This document shows positions 16,102-25,588 of a stretch of DNA of 38,017 nt, one piece after another (position 1 is the first letter of the stretch; the number at the start of each line of letters is the position of its first letter). The DNA is from Burkholderiales bacterium (lineage in GTDB: Bacteria; Pseudomonadota; Gammaproteobacteria; Burkholderiales; Burkholderiaceae_C). The notes under the pieces are model-generated. The model ran no database searches and was not told the DNA's origin. It worked only from the letters and a program-made list of their open reading frames with translations. The DNA lies in NCBI GenBank assembly GCA_019510465.1, contig JAEKKH010000052.1, positions 1 to 38,017 on the forward strand, read 5' to 3'. Position numbers and translations under genes: made by a program.

Positions 16102-17373
16102 ATGGGTGGAACCGTTTCCGCGCCTGCCGCTTCCCCGATGAGTTCCGCTTCGCCCGCCCTCGATTCCGCCGTCCCGGTGCGCCTTGCCGCCGACCGCGAG
16201 CGCCATTTCTGGCCCGCCGTGTGGGCCCTGGGCGTCGGCAGCTTCGCGATCGGCACCGGCGAGTTCGTGATCATGGGCCTGCTGCCCGAGGTCGCGCGCG
16301 ATCTCGGCGTCACCATCCCGCAGGCGGGCCACGTCATCACGGCGTACGCGCTCGGCGTGGTGGTGGGCGCGCCGGTGCTGGCGGTGCTGGCCGCCAACTG
16401 GCCGCGGCGCGCGCTGCTGATCGCACTGATGGCGCTGTTCGCCGCCGGCAACTTCGCCAGCGCGCTGGCGCCCGGCTACGTGCTGATGAACGTGATGCGC
16501 CTGCTCACCGGCCTGCCGCACGGCACGTACTTCGGCGTCGCCGCGCTGATGGCGGCGTCCCTGGCTCCGCCGGGCCGGCGCGCCGGCGCCGTCGGCCTCG
16601 TGATGTCGGGCCTGACCAGCGCCACACTCGCCGGCGTGCCGCTGGCCGCCTGGCTGGGCCAGCACCTCGGCTGGCGCGCCGCGTTCGTGCTGGTGGGCGC
16701 CATCGCCGTGCTGGCCATCGTGCTGATCCACCGCGGCGTGCCCGACGACCCGGCCCCGCACGGCGCGAGCCCGCTGCGCGAGCTCGGCGCGCTGGCGCAC
16801 ACGCAGGTCTGGTTGACGCTGGGCATCGCAGCGATCGGCTTCGGCGGCATGTTCGCCGTCTTCAGCTACGTCAAGCCCTTGCTCACCGAGGTCACCGGCC
16901 TGCCGCTGGACGGCGTGCCGCTGGTGCTGGCGCTGTTCGGCGCGGGCATGGTCGGCGGCAACCTGGCCGGCGCGCGGCTGGCCGACAAGGCATTGATGCC
17001 CACCATCGGCGGGCTGCTTGCATGGAGCGCGCTCGTGCTGGGCGCGATCCCGTTCACCGCGCCGTACACCGTCGCCATCTGCATCAACGTCTTCCTGCTC
17101 GGCACGGTCGTCGCGCTCGGGCCGGCGCTGCAGATCCGGCTGATGGACACCGCCGGCGACGCGCAGACGCTGGCCGCGGCGCTGAACCACTCGGCGTTCA
17201 ACGTGGCCAACGCGCTCGGCGCCTGGCTGGGCGGCGTGGCGATCGCATCGGGCCTGGGCTGGACGTCCACCGGGCCCGTGGGCGTGCTGCTGGCCTTCGG
17301 CGGCCTCGTGGTGTTTGCGGTGTCGCTGCGGGTGCGTCGGCGCATGCGGGCGCGGGGCGCGGCGCACGCCTGA
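16102..17373 (+). CDS. MFS transporter, DHA1 / AraJ-YdhP-like exporter
   Basis: Inner-membrane secondary transporter of 423 residues with about 12 spans. The first span, WALGVGSFAIGTGEFVIMGL, then LLPEVARDLGVTIPQAGHVI, and the motif-A region after the second span (NWPRRALLIALM) fit the drug/arabinose efflux branch (DHA1, AraJ/YdhP/PbuE-like). The TGEFVIMGLLP phrase is diagnostic for that group. Substrate unknown; candidates in the family include sugars, purines and drugs. The N terminus before HFWPAVW is disordered. The start may be 16102 (chosen), 16138 or as early as 16015; none has a good ribosome binding site. Divergent from the peroxiredoxin fusion. Confidence 0.87.
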   Translation: MGGTVSAPAASPMSSASPALDSAVPVRLAADRERHFWPAVWALGVGSFAIGTGEFVIMGLLPEVARDLGVTIPQAGHVITAYALGVVVGAPVLAVLAANWPRRALLIALMALFAAGNFASALAPGYVLMNVMRLLTGLPHGTYFGVAALMAASLAPPGRRAGAVGLVMSGLTSATLAGVPLAAWLGQHLGWRAAFVLVGAIAVLAIVLIHRGVPDDPAPHGASPLRELGALAHTQVWLTLGIAAIGFGGMFAVFSYVKPLLTEVTGLPLDGVPLVLALFGAGMVGGNLAGARLADKALMPTIGGLLAWSALVLGAIPFTAPYTVAICINVFLLGTVVALGPALQIRLMDTAGDAQTLAAALNHSAFNVANALGAWLGGVAIASGLGWTSTGPVGVLLAFGGLVVFAVSLRVRRRMRARGAAHA

Positions 17374-17414
17374 CGTCGCTCGTGGCGGCCGTCGACCATC
17401 CGCCCCCCCCCGAT

Positions 17415-17906
17415 CTACAGTCGACGCTCGCGCCGCTTGCGGGCCGGCTGTGCCACTTCGCGATCCAGCCATGTGAGGAACTTCGCCACCTCGGCGTCCG
17501 TCGACTTTGCCAGCACCCGGGCGGCGCCGTCGGACGAGATGCGCCACGTCATGGGGTCGCCCAGTTCGCGGCACTGGCCGGGCACGAGGCGCAGCAGCAC
17601 GGCCTCGGCGGGCAGCGCGGCGATCTTGCGCACGTCGGCGGTGGCGATCCAGCAGCGGGCGTCGGCATCGACGTGAATGTCCATCGAGCGGCCGCGGAAC
17701 TCGTAGTAGCGCCCGGCGCGGTCGCGCAGCGCCAGGTGCCGGGCGTGCCGTGGCAGCGAGGTCATGATCTCGACCAGCGGCCGGCCGAAGATCGCGAGGA
17801 TGGGGGCGCCGAAGACCAGGCCGAACGGTCCGTACCAATGCCAGCCGGCGTACAGCACGGCCGCCGACAGGGCGATGCCGAACGCGATGTCGACGGCCAG
17901 CTTCAT
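17415..17906 (-). CDS. Membrane-anchored protein of unknown function
   Basis: 163 residues. The N terminus carries one or two hydrophobic helices (IAFGIALSAAVLYAGWHW and FGLVFGAPILAIFG), with a predicted cytoplasmic remainder rich in charged residues. That part includes HLALRDRAGRYYEFRGRSMD, VDADARCWIATADVRKIAAL and a basic C terminus (ARKRRERRL). I do not recognise a named family, although the composition and codon use look like a genuine gene. Its start overlaps the stop of the epimerase gene by four bases (ATGA), so the two are translationally coupled and probably co-expressed. Confidence 0.75.
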   Translation of the reverse strand: MKLAVDIAFGIALSAAVLYAGWHWYGPFGLVFGAPILAIFGRPLVEIMTSLPRHARHLALRDRAGRYYEFRGRSMDIHVDADARCWIATADVRKIAALPAEAVLLRLVPGQCRELGDPMTWRISSDGAARVLAKSTDAEVAKFLTWLDREVAQPARKRRERRL

Positions 17907-18952
17907 CGCTTGACCAGCCCCAGGCGCACGAGGCTCTCGGCGGTCGCGACGATGGCGTCGTCGGCCGTGCGCGGCGCCCAGCCCAGCACGCGCCGCGCCT
18001 TGTCGCTGGTGGCGTTCTTGCGCTTGCCCAGCTCGGGCACGATCTGGCCGACGGACTTGTCGACCAGCGCCACGACGCGCAGCAGCCAGTCGGGCAGCTC
18101 GCGCGACGGCACGCGGCGCGCCGCCTGGCCCATGCGCTGCCTGAGCACGAGCGCCATGTCGCGCAGCGAGAGGAAGTCGCCGGCCACGGCCAGGAAACGC
18201 TCGCCGGCGGCCTCGGGGTGGGTCATCGCCTTGAGGTGCAGGTCCGCGACGTCGCGCACGTCCACCGCGCCGAAGGTGATGCGCGGCAGCCCGGGCAGCG
18301 CGCCGTCCAGCATGCGCTTGATGATCTCGATGGAGGTGGAGAAGTCGGCCCCGAGCGCCGGCCCGAAGACGCCCACCGGGTTCACGACCGCCAGCTCCAT
18401 GTCGCCGCCCTCGCGGCCCATGAAGCTCCAGGCGGCGCGCTCGGCCAGCGTCTTGGACTTGACGTAGGCCGTCAGGCCGCCGCCGTCGAGGTTGGTCCAG
18501 TCGCTCTCGTCGAAGGGGCGCTCCAGCGGCGGATGGCCGTAGCCGACCGCCGCGAAGGACGACGTCTGCACGACGCGCTTCACGCCCGCGCCGCGGGACG
18601 CGCGCAGCACGCGCAGCGCGCCCTCGCGCGCGGGCACGACCAGCTCATCCTCGTGCTTGGGCACGTCGACCGGGAACGGCGAGGCCACGTGCAGCACATA
18701 GTCGCAGCCGGCGGCGGCCTCGTCCCAGCCGGCGTCGGCGGTCAGGTCGGCGGCGGCGAACGCGAGCCGGTCGCCGGCGTCGGCGCCCGCCGATCGCAAC
18801 GTGGCGCGCACCTCGGGCTCGCGCTGGAGCGATCGCACCGTGGTGCGCACCCGGTAGCCCGCGGCGAGCAGCTGCACGATGCAGTGCGTGGCGATGAAGC
18901 CCGAACCGCCGGTGACGAGGACGAGGGCTGGACGAGCGTCGTTCATGATCAT
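17903..18952 (-). CDS. NAD(P)-dependent epimerase / dihydroflavonol reductase-like
   Basis: Extended short-chain dehydrogenase of 349 residues. The nucleotide site is VLVTGGSGFIATHCIVQLLA. The strand-3 Asp region is LAFAAADLTADAGWDEAAAG, followed by CDYVLHVASPFP. The catalytic Tyr-Lys pair is in AYVKSKTLAE and the Ser pair in VVQTSSFAAVGYG. NPVGVFGPALG is typical of dihydroflavonol-4-reductase-like proteins that act on aldehydes or ketones. Bacterial members have broad, mostly uncharacterised substrates. The start is either 18952 (MIMND) or 18946 (MND). It is the first gene of a two-gene unit with the membrane protein at 17415-17906. Confidence 0.88.
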   Translation of the reverse strand: MIMNDARPALVLVTGGSGFIATHCIVQLLAAGYRVRTTVRSLQREPEVRATLRSAGADAGDRLAFAAADLTADAGWDEAAAGCDYVLHVASPFPVDVPKHEDELVVPAREGALRVLRASRGAGVKRVVQTSSFAAVGYGHPPLERPFDESDWTNLDGGGLTAYVKSKTLAERAAWSFMGREGGDMELAVVNPVGVFGPALGADFSTSIEIIKRMLDGALPGLPRITFGAVDVRDVADLHLKAMTHPEAAGERFLAVAGDFLSLRDMALVLRQRMGQAARRVPSRELPDWLLRVVALVDKSVGQIVPELGKRKNATSDKARRVLGWAPRTADDAIVATAESLVRLGLVKR

Positions 18953-19053
18953 GGGCGGCGTTGCGGGCCTCGATTGTGCCGCGTGCGGCCGCGCCGAACC
19001 CGCCGGCCCGGGCGTCATCCGCGGCGCCTCGACGGGCGCCGTGGCGGCGCGAC

Positions 19054-19581
19054 TCAGAAGTGGAGTTCGGCGCGCAACCCGGCGTTGACGCTGTGCGCCT
19101 GCGTGAACGAGGACACCTCGGCGCCCAGCGACCAGCGGCGCCCGAGGCGGTATATCGCGGCCAGGCTCACCATCGGGCTCATCTTGTCCAGGGAGTCGTC
19201 ATGCCCCGTCCCGTTGCCCAGTTCCTCGGAGAATTTCACGAGGCCCAGGCCGCCGACCAGGCGCCAGCGTTCACCCAGGGGCAAGGTCGCCAGCGCGCGC
19301 GCGCCGACCGCGTAGTTGAACTCGCGGTCGTCCGCCTTCAGGCCGCCTTCTCGCATGAACAGGAGGCTGAAGTTGGCCAGCGCCTCGACCGACCACGTGT
19401 GGTCGAAATCGTAGCCCATCGAGACCTGGGCGACCGGTTCCGTGTTCTTGTGGTCCTGCTCCGTGCCGAACTGGAAGCCGAAACGCCAGTGGGTCGGGAC
19501 GGCCTCGTTCCCGGACTGGGCGGCGGCGGTCAACGAGGCACCGGCCAGGACGGCGGCGGCGAGCATGCGGATCTTGTTCAT
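19054..19581 (-). CDS. Small outer-membrane beta-barrel protein (OmpW-like fold)
   Basis: 175 residues with a Sec signal peptide (MLAAAVLAGASLTAAAQS) and an alternating hydrophobic pattern of about eight strands, ending in a terminal Phe (LRAELHF), the BAM recognition signature of outer-membrane proteins. Phrases such as VAQVSMGYDFDHTWSVEALA, ARALATLPLGERWRLVGGLG and SLAAIYRLGRRWSLGAEVSS are typical of small porin-like or OmpW/OmpX-type barrels. GGGAG five bases upstream supports the start. The function is unknown. Divergent from the TonB-dependent receptor. Confidence 0.82.
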   Translation of the reverse strand: MNKIRMLAAAVLAGASLTAAAQSGNEAVPTHWRFGFQFGTEQDHKNTEPVAQVSMGYDFDHTWSVEALANFSLLFMREGGLKADDREFNYAVGARALATLPLGERWRLVGGLGLVKFSEELGNGTGHDDSLDKMSPMVSLAAIYRLGRRWSLGAEVSSFTQAHSVNAGLRAELHF

Positions 19582-20022
19582 TGGACTCCCTGTGATGGGG
19601 AGCGATTCTCGCCGCCCTTCGTCATCGGGCCGTGAATGGATGAGTCGGGCATTCCCTGATGCCGACGAAGGCGTCCGGCCATCGATGCGCCGGGCCCGGC
19701 GAGCCGCGCGGACGGTCGCCTGATGCCTAAAGAGACTCGCCGCCCCTCTCGTCCGAGACTTCTCGCGGTCGCGTCCGATCGATAGATTTTGTTCACTGCG
19801 CTGATGGCGTCGACGACGCCGCGACTCATTTCCTGGCGGGACGCGGGGTGGGATGGCGTCGCGGCGGACCAGGGGCGGATGGATACCCCGGCAGGCATGC
19901 CGGGCGGTCCGTCGCCGGCCGATCGCGACGTCACCGACGAAGGCCCGGGCGCGATCCCGGCGATCCGCTGGCGGACGGAGGTCACGAGCCTCCAGGGCCG
20001 GCTCACTCACACATCACATCCA
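19582..20022. other. Divergent intergenic region, barrel gene / TonB receptor
   Basis: 441 bases between two divergent outer-membrane-protein genes. The frame of the receptor is open upstream to 19789, but the translation there (PRLISWRDAGWDGVAADQG) is not signal-peptide-like, so I treat the stretch as promoter and leader DNA. It has an A/T-richer segment near 19780-19800 (CGATAGATTTTGTTCAC) that could hold a promoter. I see no Fur box or clear operator. Confidence 0.45.
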
Positions 20023-22878
20023 ATGAACACGACCACCACCTTCCCGAGAACCACGCTCTGCAGTTGCCTCCTCGGCGCATGGGGCGCCCTGGCCTCGCTC
20101 ACCCCATCGCTCGCGCAGGCGCAGGCGTCCGCGCCGGACACGGGTGTCGTGCAGCGCGTGGAGATCACGGGCTCGTCGATCAAGCGGGTCGATGCCGAGA
20201 CCGCCCTGCCGGTGCAGACCGTGACGCGCGAGCAGATCGAGAAGCTCGGCGTCACGAACACCGAGCAGCTGCTGCAGAACATCTCCGCGAACTCGTCGGC
20301 CGGCGGCATGACCTCCGTGCAGAACGCCGGCCAGTCGACCTATGGCGAGGCCACCGCCAGCCTGCGCGGCCTCGGCTCGCAACGCACCCTGGTGCTCGTC
20401 AACGGCCGCCGCATCGCCAACTACGCGACCGACGGCACGGCCGTCGACATCAACTCGATCCCGCTGTCCGCCATCGATCGCGTGGAAGTGCTCAAGGACG
20501 GCGCCTCGGGCGTGTACGGCTCGGACGCCGTCGCCGGCGTCATCAACTTCATCCTGCGCAAGGATTTCCACGGCGTCGAGGCGACCGCCTATTACGGCAA
20601 GCCGACCACCGCGGGCGGCGGCAAGAGCGGCAAGTTCGGCCTGGTCGCAGGCTTCGGCGACCTGAACACCGATCACGTCGCCGCCATGTTCTCGCTGGAC
20701 GTCGCGCACGATGCGTCCATCCAGGGCTACCAGCGCAAGTACGCGAACCGTGCGTGGAGCGACGACGGCCTGTTCGACACCAGCGCGACGGCCACGGGCG
20801 CGATCCGGACCTTCGACCCGACCATCCTGACCTCGCTGAACCAGGGCAAGGCGATCTTCGCGGACGGCAGCGGCATCGGCAACATCCTGGGCCCGACGAG
20901 CTCGACCAGCACGGCCAACAACTGCTCGGCCAACGGCATGTCGTTCGACGTCAACCTCAACACCTGCCGCTACAACCCGTCGCCGTACGTCCCGCTGACG
21001 CCCGACGTGACACGCGTCAACGTCGCGGGCACCCTGCGCGGCCGCATCGACGACGACAACGAATGGTTCGCGGAAGTGTTCGCGTCGCACGCCAAGACCA
21101 TCATCAGCGAACAGGCGTCGCCCTACAGCGCGTCCTTCCTCGCGACCGATCCGCTGTTCCACAAGATCGGCGTCGACCCGGTGATCGTCATCAACCCCTC
21201 GAGCCCCTACTACCCGGCCAGCTACATCGCGGCATCCAACCATCCCGAAGTGCTGACGAGCTGCGCCGGCGGCCCCTGCCCCGTGACGGTCAGCTACCGC
21301 GCCCTGGACGGCGGCGGCCGCCTGCACACGGACAACTCGACGCTGTACCACCTCGCGACCGGGCTGAGCGGCACCCTCAAGGATTGGGACTACGACGCGT
21401 CCTACAGCCGCAACGAGAGCGTGGTGGCCGAAACCACGCAGCGGGGCTACCAGAATCAGTCGCAGCTGGTGGAGCTGCTCAGCGGCAACGACGCGTTCAA
21501 TCCCTTCGTGGCCCAGCAGTCGCCCGCGCTCGCCGCCCAGATCATGGCGACGAACTACAACGGCAGCATCATCAAGTCGTCGCTGACGACCGATTCGGTC
21601 GACCTCAAGGTGCAGCACGAACTGGCCAAGCTGGCGGGCGGCCCGCTGGCGTTCGCCGCGGGCGTGACCCTGCGCCGGGAAGCCATCGATCTGCGGCCGA
21701 GCGCGGCCTACCAGAGCGGCGATGTCGCCGGCTACGGCGCGGCGGTCCTGCCTTTCGCGGCCTCGCGCAACTCGCATTCGATCTACGGAGAACTGGACGC
21801 GCCCTTCCTGAAGTCGCTCGAAGCCGACCTGTCGGTGCGCAACGACCACTATCCGAACGCCTCCTCGACCAACCCGAAGCTGAGCCTGAAGTTCAGGCCG
21901 CTCGATCAGATCGCGTTCCGCGGCGCCGTCGGCACGGGCTTCCGCGAGCCCTCGCTGCCCGAGCTGGACACCCCCCTCGCGCCGGCCACGACGAACATCT
22001 TCACCGACCCCGTCACGCACGTGCCGGGCCAGTTCAACGAGCAGGTCGGCGGCAATCCGGACCTGGTGCCGGAGAAGTCGAAGCAGTTCTCGCTGGGCAC
22101 GATCGTGGAGCCGGTCAAGGGCCTGTCGGCCAGCGTCGACTACTACCACGTGAAGATCGACCACGCGATCATCGCCCTCGACGCGCAGACGGTGGTGAAC
22201 CTGGCGGCCGCGGGCAACCCGGTGTACGCGCCGCTGGTCACCCGTGACAGCTCCGGCAACATCACCAACATCATCGCCAACAACGTCAACAGCGGCGGCG
22301 TCGTGACCGCGGGCGTCGACGTCGACGTGCGCTGGACGGGCCTGCGCACCGCGGTGGGCCAGTTCGGCGCCGAGCTGGCCGGCACCTGGATCCAGAAGTA
22401 CGACCTGACGACGATCGACGGCAGCGTCCAGCACAGCGTCGGACGCACGACGGATCCGACCGACTCCGCCATCAACGCGGTCACCAACGGCGGCATGATC
22501 TTCCGCTGGAAGCATGCGCTGACCGTGAACTGGAAGAACGGCCCCTATGGCCTGGCGCTGACGCAGAACTACCAGTCGAGCTACCGCGACGCACCGCCCG
22601 CGATCGACGATTGCGACCCCAGCGACTACACGGCGCCCGACGCGCCGCCGGCGGTCTGCAGCACCGGTCGCCGCGTCTCGGCCTTCGCGACGTACGACCT
22701 GCAAGGCGAGTACGGCGGCGTGAAGAACATGTCCTTCAGGCTCGGGCTGAAGAACATGTTCAATCGCCAGCCGCCCACGGTCACCACCAACGGCACGTAC
22801 TTCCAGACGGGCTATGACCCGACCTACTACGATCCGCACGGCCGCTTCGTCTACGGCTCCGTGACCTACAAGTTCTGA
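20023..22878 (+). CDS. TonB-dependent outer-membrane receptor
   Basis: Active outer-membrane importer of 951 residues. A signal peptide (ending LAQAQA, about residue 31) is followed by a TonB-box-like stretch ([20 protein letters not shown]). Next is the plug domain ([82 protein letters not shown]). The long barrel ends [16 protein letters not shown], with the terminal Phe expected for BAM. The type with large barrel and the sequence [16 protein letters not shown] is found in receptors for oligosaccharides, peptides or complex nutrients as well as siderophores. The substrate is not evident. The start [10 protein letters not shown] is chosen because the signal peptide follows it directly. Its transcript is ended by the terminator at 22917. 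Confidence 0.93.
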   Translation: MNTTTTFPRTTLCSCLLGAWGALASLTPSLAQAQASAPDTGVVQRVEITGSSIKRVDAETALPVQTVTREQIEKLGVTNTEQLLQNISANSSAGGMTSVQNAGQSTYGEATASLRGLGSQRTLVLVNGRRIANYATDGTAVDINSIPLSAIDRVEVLKDGASGVYGSDAVAGVINFILRKDFHGVEATAYYGKPTTAGGGKSGKFGLVAGFGDLNTDHVAAMFSLDVAHDASIQGYQRKYANRAWSDDGLFDTSATATGAIRTFDPTILTSLNQGKAIFADGSGIGNILGPTSSTSTANNCSANGMSFDVNLNTCRYNPSPYVPLTPDVTRVNVAGTLRGRIDDDNEWFAEVFASHAKTIISEQASPYSASFLATDPLFHKIGVDPVIVINPSSPYYPASYIAASNHPEVLTSCAGGPCPVTVSYRALDGGGRLHTDNSTLYHLATGLSGTLKDWDYDASYSRNESVVAETTQRGYQNQSQLVELLSGNDAFNPFVAQQSPALAAQIMATNYNGSIIKSSLTTDSVDLKVQHELAKLAGGPLAFAAGVTLRREAIDLRPSAAYQSGDVAGYGAAVLPFAASRNSHSIYGELDAPFLKSLEADLSVRNDHYPNASSTNPKLSLKFRPLDQIAFRGAVGTGFREPSLPELDTPLAPATTNIFTDPVTHVPGQFNEQVGGNPDLVPEKSKQFSLGTIVEPVKGLSASVDYYHVKIDHAIIALDAQTVVNLAAAGNPVYAPLVTRDSSGNITNIIANNVNSGGVVTAGVDVDVRWTGLRTAVGQFGAELAGTWIQKYDLTTIDGSVQHSVGRTTDPTDSAINAVTNGGMIFRWKHALTVNWKNGPYGLALTQNYQSSYRDAPPAIDDCDPSDYTAPDAPPAVCSTGRRVSAFATYDLQGEYGGVKNMSFRLGLKNMFNRQPPTVTTNGTYFQTGYDPTYYDPHGRFVYGSVTYKF

Positions 22879-22916
22879 CCCCAAAGGTTGATCGAGAGGC
22901 TGCTCTTGATCTTGGC

Positions 22917-22951
22917 AGAGGCGGACTCCTGAATCCGCCTCTCTTTTTTTT
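22917..22951 (+). terminator. Intrinsic terminator of the TonB-dependent receptor gene
   Basis: AGAGGCGGA (22917-22925) pairs perfectly with TCCGCCTCT (22934-22942), giving nine base pairs with an eight-base loop. It is followed by C and eight T residues. It lies 38 bases after the receptor stop. Confidence 0.93.
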
Positions 22952-23039
22952 GCTCATCGCCGATTCCCGGGGCGCCCGGGGTTCACAGGCGGGTCGCTTG
23001 AACCGCCAGCGGGTGCCATGACGAGCAGCTGGACGAGCG
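22944..23039. repeat. Dispersed intergenic repeat, copy 2
   Basis: The 28 bases from the T-tract onward (22944-22971) match the reverse complement of 4885-4912 at 26 positions. The 21 bases at 23019-23039 are identical to 4843-4863 in the same orientation. The spacer between the blocks (about 47 bases) contains an imperfect hairpin (GGCGG...CCGCC, 22998-23017) not present in copy 1. Confidence 0.7.
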
Positions 23040-23088
23040 CATGACGCAAGCGCGACGCGGCACCGCGCGTGTTTCGCCCGCGCGGCGC

Positions 23089-23793
23089 TCAGCTCGAGAT
23101 CGCGCCGATCTCGATGATGCCCCGCGCGATGCCGATGACGACGGCGTGCGTCCGGTCGGACGCGTGCAGCTTGCCGAGGATCCGCTTGACGTAGTTCTTC
23201 ACGGTGCCCTCCGTCGTGGACAGCTCGAACGCGATCTCCTTGTTCGCCTTGCCGGCGGCGACCAGCTCGAGCACCTGGACCTCGCGCGCCTTGAGCTCTT
23301 CTTCCGCACGGCTCTGCATCCACTCGATGGCGGCTTCGCCGTCGATGAAGCGTCGGCCGGACGCGACCGCGCGGATGGCCTGGGCCAGGGCCACGCGCAC
23401 GTTCGACGACAGCAGGCAGCCCTGCGCGCCGGCGTCGATCGCCCGGCGCGTGCGCGCGTCGCCGCTTCGCGGGGCGATGACGATCACGCGCGCCGATGGG
23501 ACGAGGGCCCGCAGCCGGGCGATCGCGCGGACGCTGCCGTGGCCCGACAGCTCGGTGCCCATCAGCACCACCGCGGGCAGGAAACTCGTGACGTGGACGG
23601 CCTCGAAGTCGTCGCTGCCGACCTCGCCCACCAGCGCCATGTCGTCCTCGGCGGCCAGCAGCGCGCGGATGCCTTCATGGATCAAGGGATCATCGCCGAC
23701 CGACAGCACGCGGATCGGCATCGACGCATGCGACTCGCAGGAGGCCAGCATGCGTGCGGAGGGGAGTTCATGCGAAAGGCTGTTGGCGAACAT
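23089..23793 (-). CDS. LuxR-type regulator with degenerate receiver domain
   Basis: A C-terminal LuxR/NarL helix-turn-helix (LKAREVQVLELVAAGKANKE, IAFELSTTEGTVKNYVKRIL, GKLHASDRTHAVV) is joined to a receiver-like domain. The receiver retains the fold (IRVLSVGDDPLIHEGIRALL) but has lost key residues. The phospho-acceptor position reads VVLMGTELSGHG, so Gly replaces Asp; the usual Thr/Ser is in VIVIAPRSGD; and the conserved Lys is replaced (CLLSSN). It is probably not phosphorylated. The start at 23793 (MFANSLSHE) has GGAG ten bases upstream. A start at 23721 (MPIRVL, 210 residues) would give the usual family length and is an alternative. No cognate kinase is adjacent. Its A/T-richer upstream region (23890-24000) probably carries the promoter. 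Confidence 0.82.
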   Translation of the reverse strand: MFANSLSHELPSARMLASCESHASMPIRVLSVGDDPLIHEGIRALLAAEDDMALVGEVGSDDFEAVHVTSFLPAVVLMGTELSGHGSVRAIARLRALVPSARVIVIAPRSGDARTRRAIDAGAQGCLLSSNVRVALAQAIRAVASGRRFIDGEAAIEWMQSRAEEELKAREVQVLELVAAGKANKEIAFELSTTEGTVKNYVKRILGKLHASDRTHAVVIGIARGIIEIGAISS

Positions 23794-24003
23794 CGTGAGT
23801 TGCTCCAGGCGCAGGGCCGCGGCCATCGGACTCGAATCGCACAGTGACGACGCCTGTCGAGCAGGCGCCCGCCGTGCCGCATGGCGACATGGAGGTCACA
23901 TTAGAGCGCGATCCACAGTCAAAAGGGAACCACATTTGTCCAAATTCAAGGTATCACTTGCTGTCCTGAAGCTTTCAAGAAAGGGTCCGTCGTGGGTTCG
24001 ACC

Positions 24004-25428
24004 TCAAGGCAGCGCCCGCAGGCAGTCGCCCAGGATCCTCGTCGCCTCCTCGATCTGGCTCGGGAACAGGCCGGCGAAGCCGAGCAGCAGTCCGGGCCTG
24101 GGCGGCGGCACGCGGTAATAGGGATGGACGGGATGGAGTCCGAGCCCACGCAGCCGCGCGGATGCGACGAGGCGATCCACCCGCGCCGCGTCGAAGCCCG
24201 GCAACCAGCCGACGACGTGCATGCCCAGCTGCGAATCGTCGGCCTCGATGCGTCCCGCGGCGTGGCGTGCCAGTCCACCAAGCAACGAGGAACGCCGACG
24301 CCGCAGCTCGAGCACCGTCGCGCCGAGATGGCGCTCGAAGGCACCGCGCTTGAACAGCAGGTGCATCGCCGCCTGCTCGATGGCGGGACAGCCGAGGTCT
24401 TCCAGCATCTTGGCGCGGATGAAGTCCTTGCGCAGGCCTGCCGGGCACACGACGTAGGCCAGGCGCAGCGAGGGGAACATCATCTTCGAGAAGCTGCCCA
24501 CGTAGATCACCCGGTCGCCGGTGTCCAGCGACCGCAGCGCCGCGATCGGCGTGGCGCTGTAGCTCAGCTCGCCGTCGTAGTCGTCCTCGAAGATCCAGCT
24601 CGAGTTCTCCTCGGCGAAGCGCAGCAGCTGCCGGCGGCGGCGCAGGGACATCGTCAGGCCGGCGGGGAACTGGTGGGACGGCGTCACGTGCACGAGCCGG
24701 GCCTGGCGCGGCAGCTCGTCGACGACCAGGCCCTCGTCGTCGGTGCGCACGCCCACGACGTCGGCGCCATGGGCGCGCAGGGCGTGCGAAGCCAGTTCGT
24801 AGCACGGGTCTTCCATCGCCGCCATGGCGCCCACGTCGAGCAGGACCCGCGCCGACAGCGACAGCGCCTGCTGCGTCCCGCCGACGACGACGATGTCGCG
24901 CGGATCCGCCACGACGCCGCGCCAGGTCGCGAGGAAGCGGGCGATGGCCTCGCGCAGCTCGGGCAGGCCCTGCGGATGGGGATAGCCGGTGCTGGTGGTC
25001 GCCGCCGCCGTCGCCAGCGCCGTGCTCCACGCGCTGACCAGCTTCGTGTTGACCAGTGGTGCGCCGTACTGCAGGTCGTAGCGCAGGCCGGCCCCGCCGC
25101 CGCCGAGCGTGATGGGCGGCAGGTCGCGCAGCCGCGCCGCGAACGCCGACTGCGCCTCGACGCGCCGCGGCGACGCGACGGGCACCTGGCTGAGCGGCAC
25201 GTCGTTGACGTAGGTGCCCGAGCCTTCACGCATGACGCCCAGCCGTTCGATGCGCAGCTGCTCGTAGGCGCGCAGGACCGTGTTGCGCGACAACCCCAGG
25301 TTCTCGGACAGCATGCGCGTGGACGGCAGCTTGCTGCCCGACAGGAGCTGGCCGCTGCGGATCGCCAGTCGCAGCGAACGCGCGAGCTGTTCGTGCTTCG
25401 GGCCCTTGTTGTCTAGTTGCAGGTGCAT
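24004..25428 (-). CDS. MocR/PdxR-type regulator (GntR HTH + aminotransferase fold)
   Basis: 474 residues. The N-terminal winged helix of GntR type (LARSLRLAIRSGQLLSGSKL, PSTRMLSENLGLSRNTVLRA, YEQLRIERLG) is followed by a class I aminotransferase-like domain. The PLP-binding Lys is in YVGSFSKMMFPSLRLAYVV. Supporting motifs are STGYPHPQGLPELREAIARF, EDPCYELA, TPSHQFPAGLTMSL and EDDYDGELSYSA. Family members bind PLP or an amino-acid derivative and control pyridoxal, GABA, taurine or similar pathways. Neither the ligand nor the target is shown here. I take the start at 25428 (MHLQLDN) because it directly precedes the HTH and leaves the 25473-25486 palindrome in the promoter; 25497 is the longer alternative. 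Confidence 0.87.
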   Translation of the reverse strand: MHLQLDNKGPKHEQLARSLRLAIRSGQLLSGSKLPSTRMLSENLGLSRNTVLRAYEQLRIERLGVMREGSGTYVNDVPLSQVPVASPRRVEAQSAFAARLRDLPPITLGGGGAGLRYDLQYGAPLVNTKLVSAWSTALATAAATTSTGYPHPQGLPELREAIARFLATWRGVVADPRDIVVVGGTQQALSLSARVLLDVGAMAAMEDPCYELASHALRAHGADVVGVRTDDEGLVVDELPRQARLVHVTPSHQFPAGLTMSLRRRRQLLRFAEENSSWIFEDDYDGELSYSATPIAALRSLDTGDRVIYVGSFSKMMFPSLRLAYVVCPAGLRKDFIRAKMLEDLGCPAIEQAAMHLLFKRGAFERHLGATVLELRRRRSSLLGGLARHAAGRIEADDSQLGMHVVGWLPGFDAARVDRLVASARLRGLGLHPVHPYYRVPPPRPGLLLGFAGLFPSQIEEATRILGDCLRALP

Positions 25429-25472
25429 CTGGTCGTCCGCTCCGCGCCACGGGGTGATGACGAATCTAGCAA

Positions 25473-25486
25473 TACCGGCTCCGGTA
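25473..25486. promoter_or_regulatory. 14-bp inverted repeat upstream of the MocR-type gene
   Basis: TACCGGCTCCGGTA has two perfect six-base arms around CT. It lies 45-58 bases upstream of the preferred regulator start, a position suited to autoregulation, and just upstream of a possible -10 (TAGATT on the minus strand). Whether it is bound is not known. Confidence 0.35.
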
Positions 25487-25588
25487 CGCGCCGCCATTGC
25501 GACGAACAGCGGCTTTCCAGTGCCTGCCGGCGGCTGGAACGCGCCCAGTTGCGGGTCGCCGAGGCCATGGCGCCGGCGCCGCGAGCGC

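Noticed and set aside
19789-20022. Extended N terminus for the TonB-dependent receptor
   Set aside because: The 78 extra residues would precede the signal peptide, which must be at the N terminus for export; the ATG at 20023 places it correctly.
20014-22884. A 956-codon open frame on the minus strand antisense to the TonB-dependent receptor
   Set aside because: Its translation is Arg/Val/Asp/Gly-rich without domains, while the plus strand encodes a complete, recognisable receptor. It is a shadow caused by high GC.
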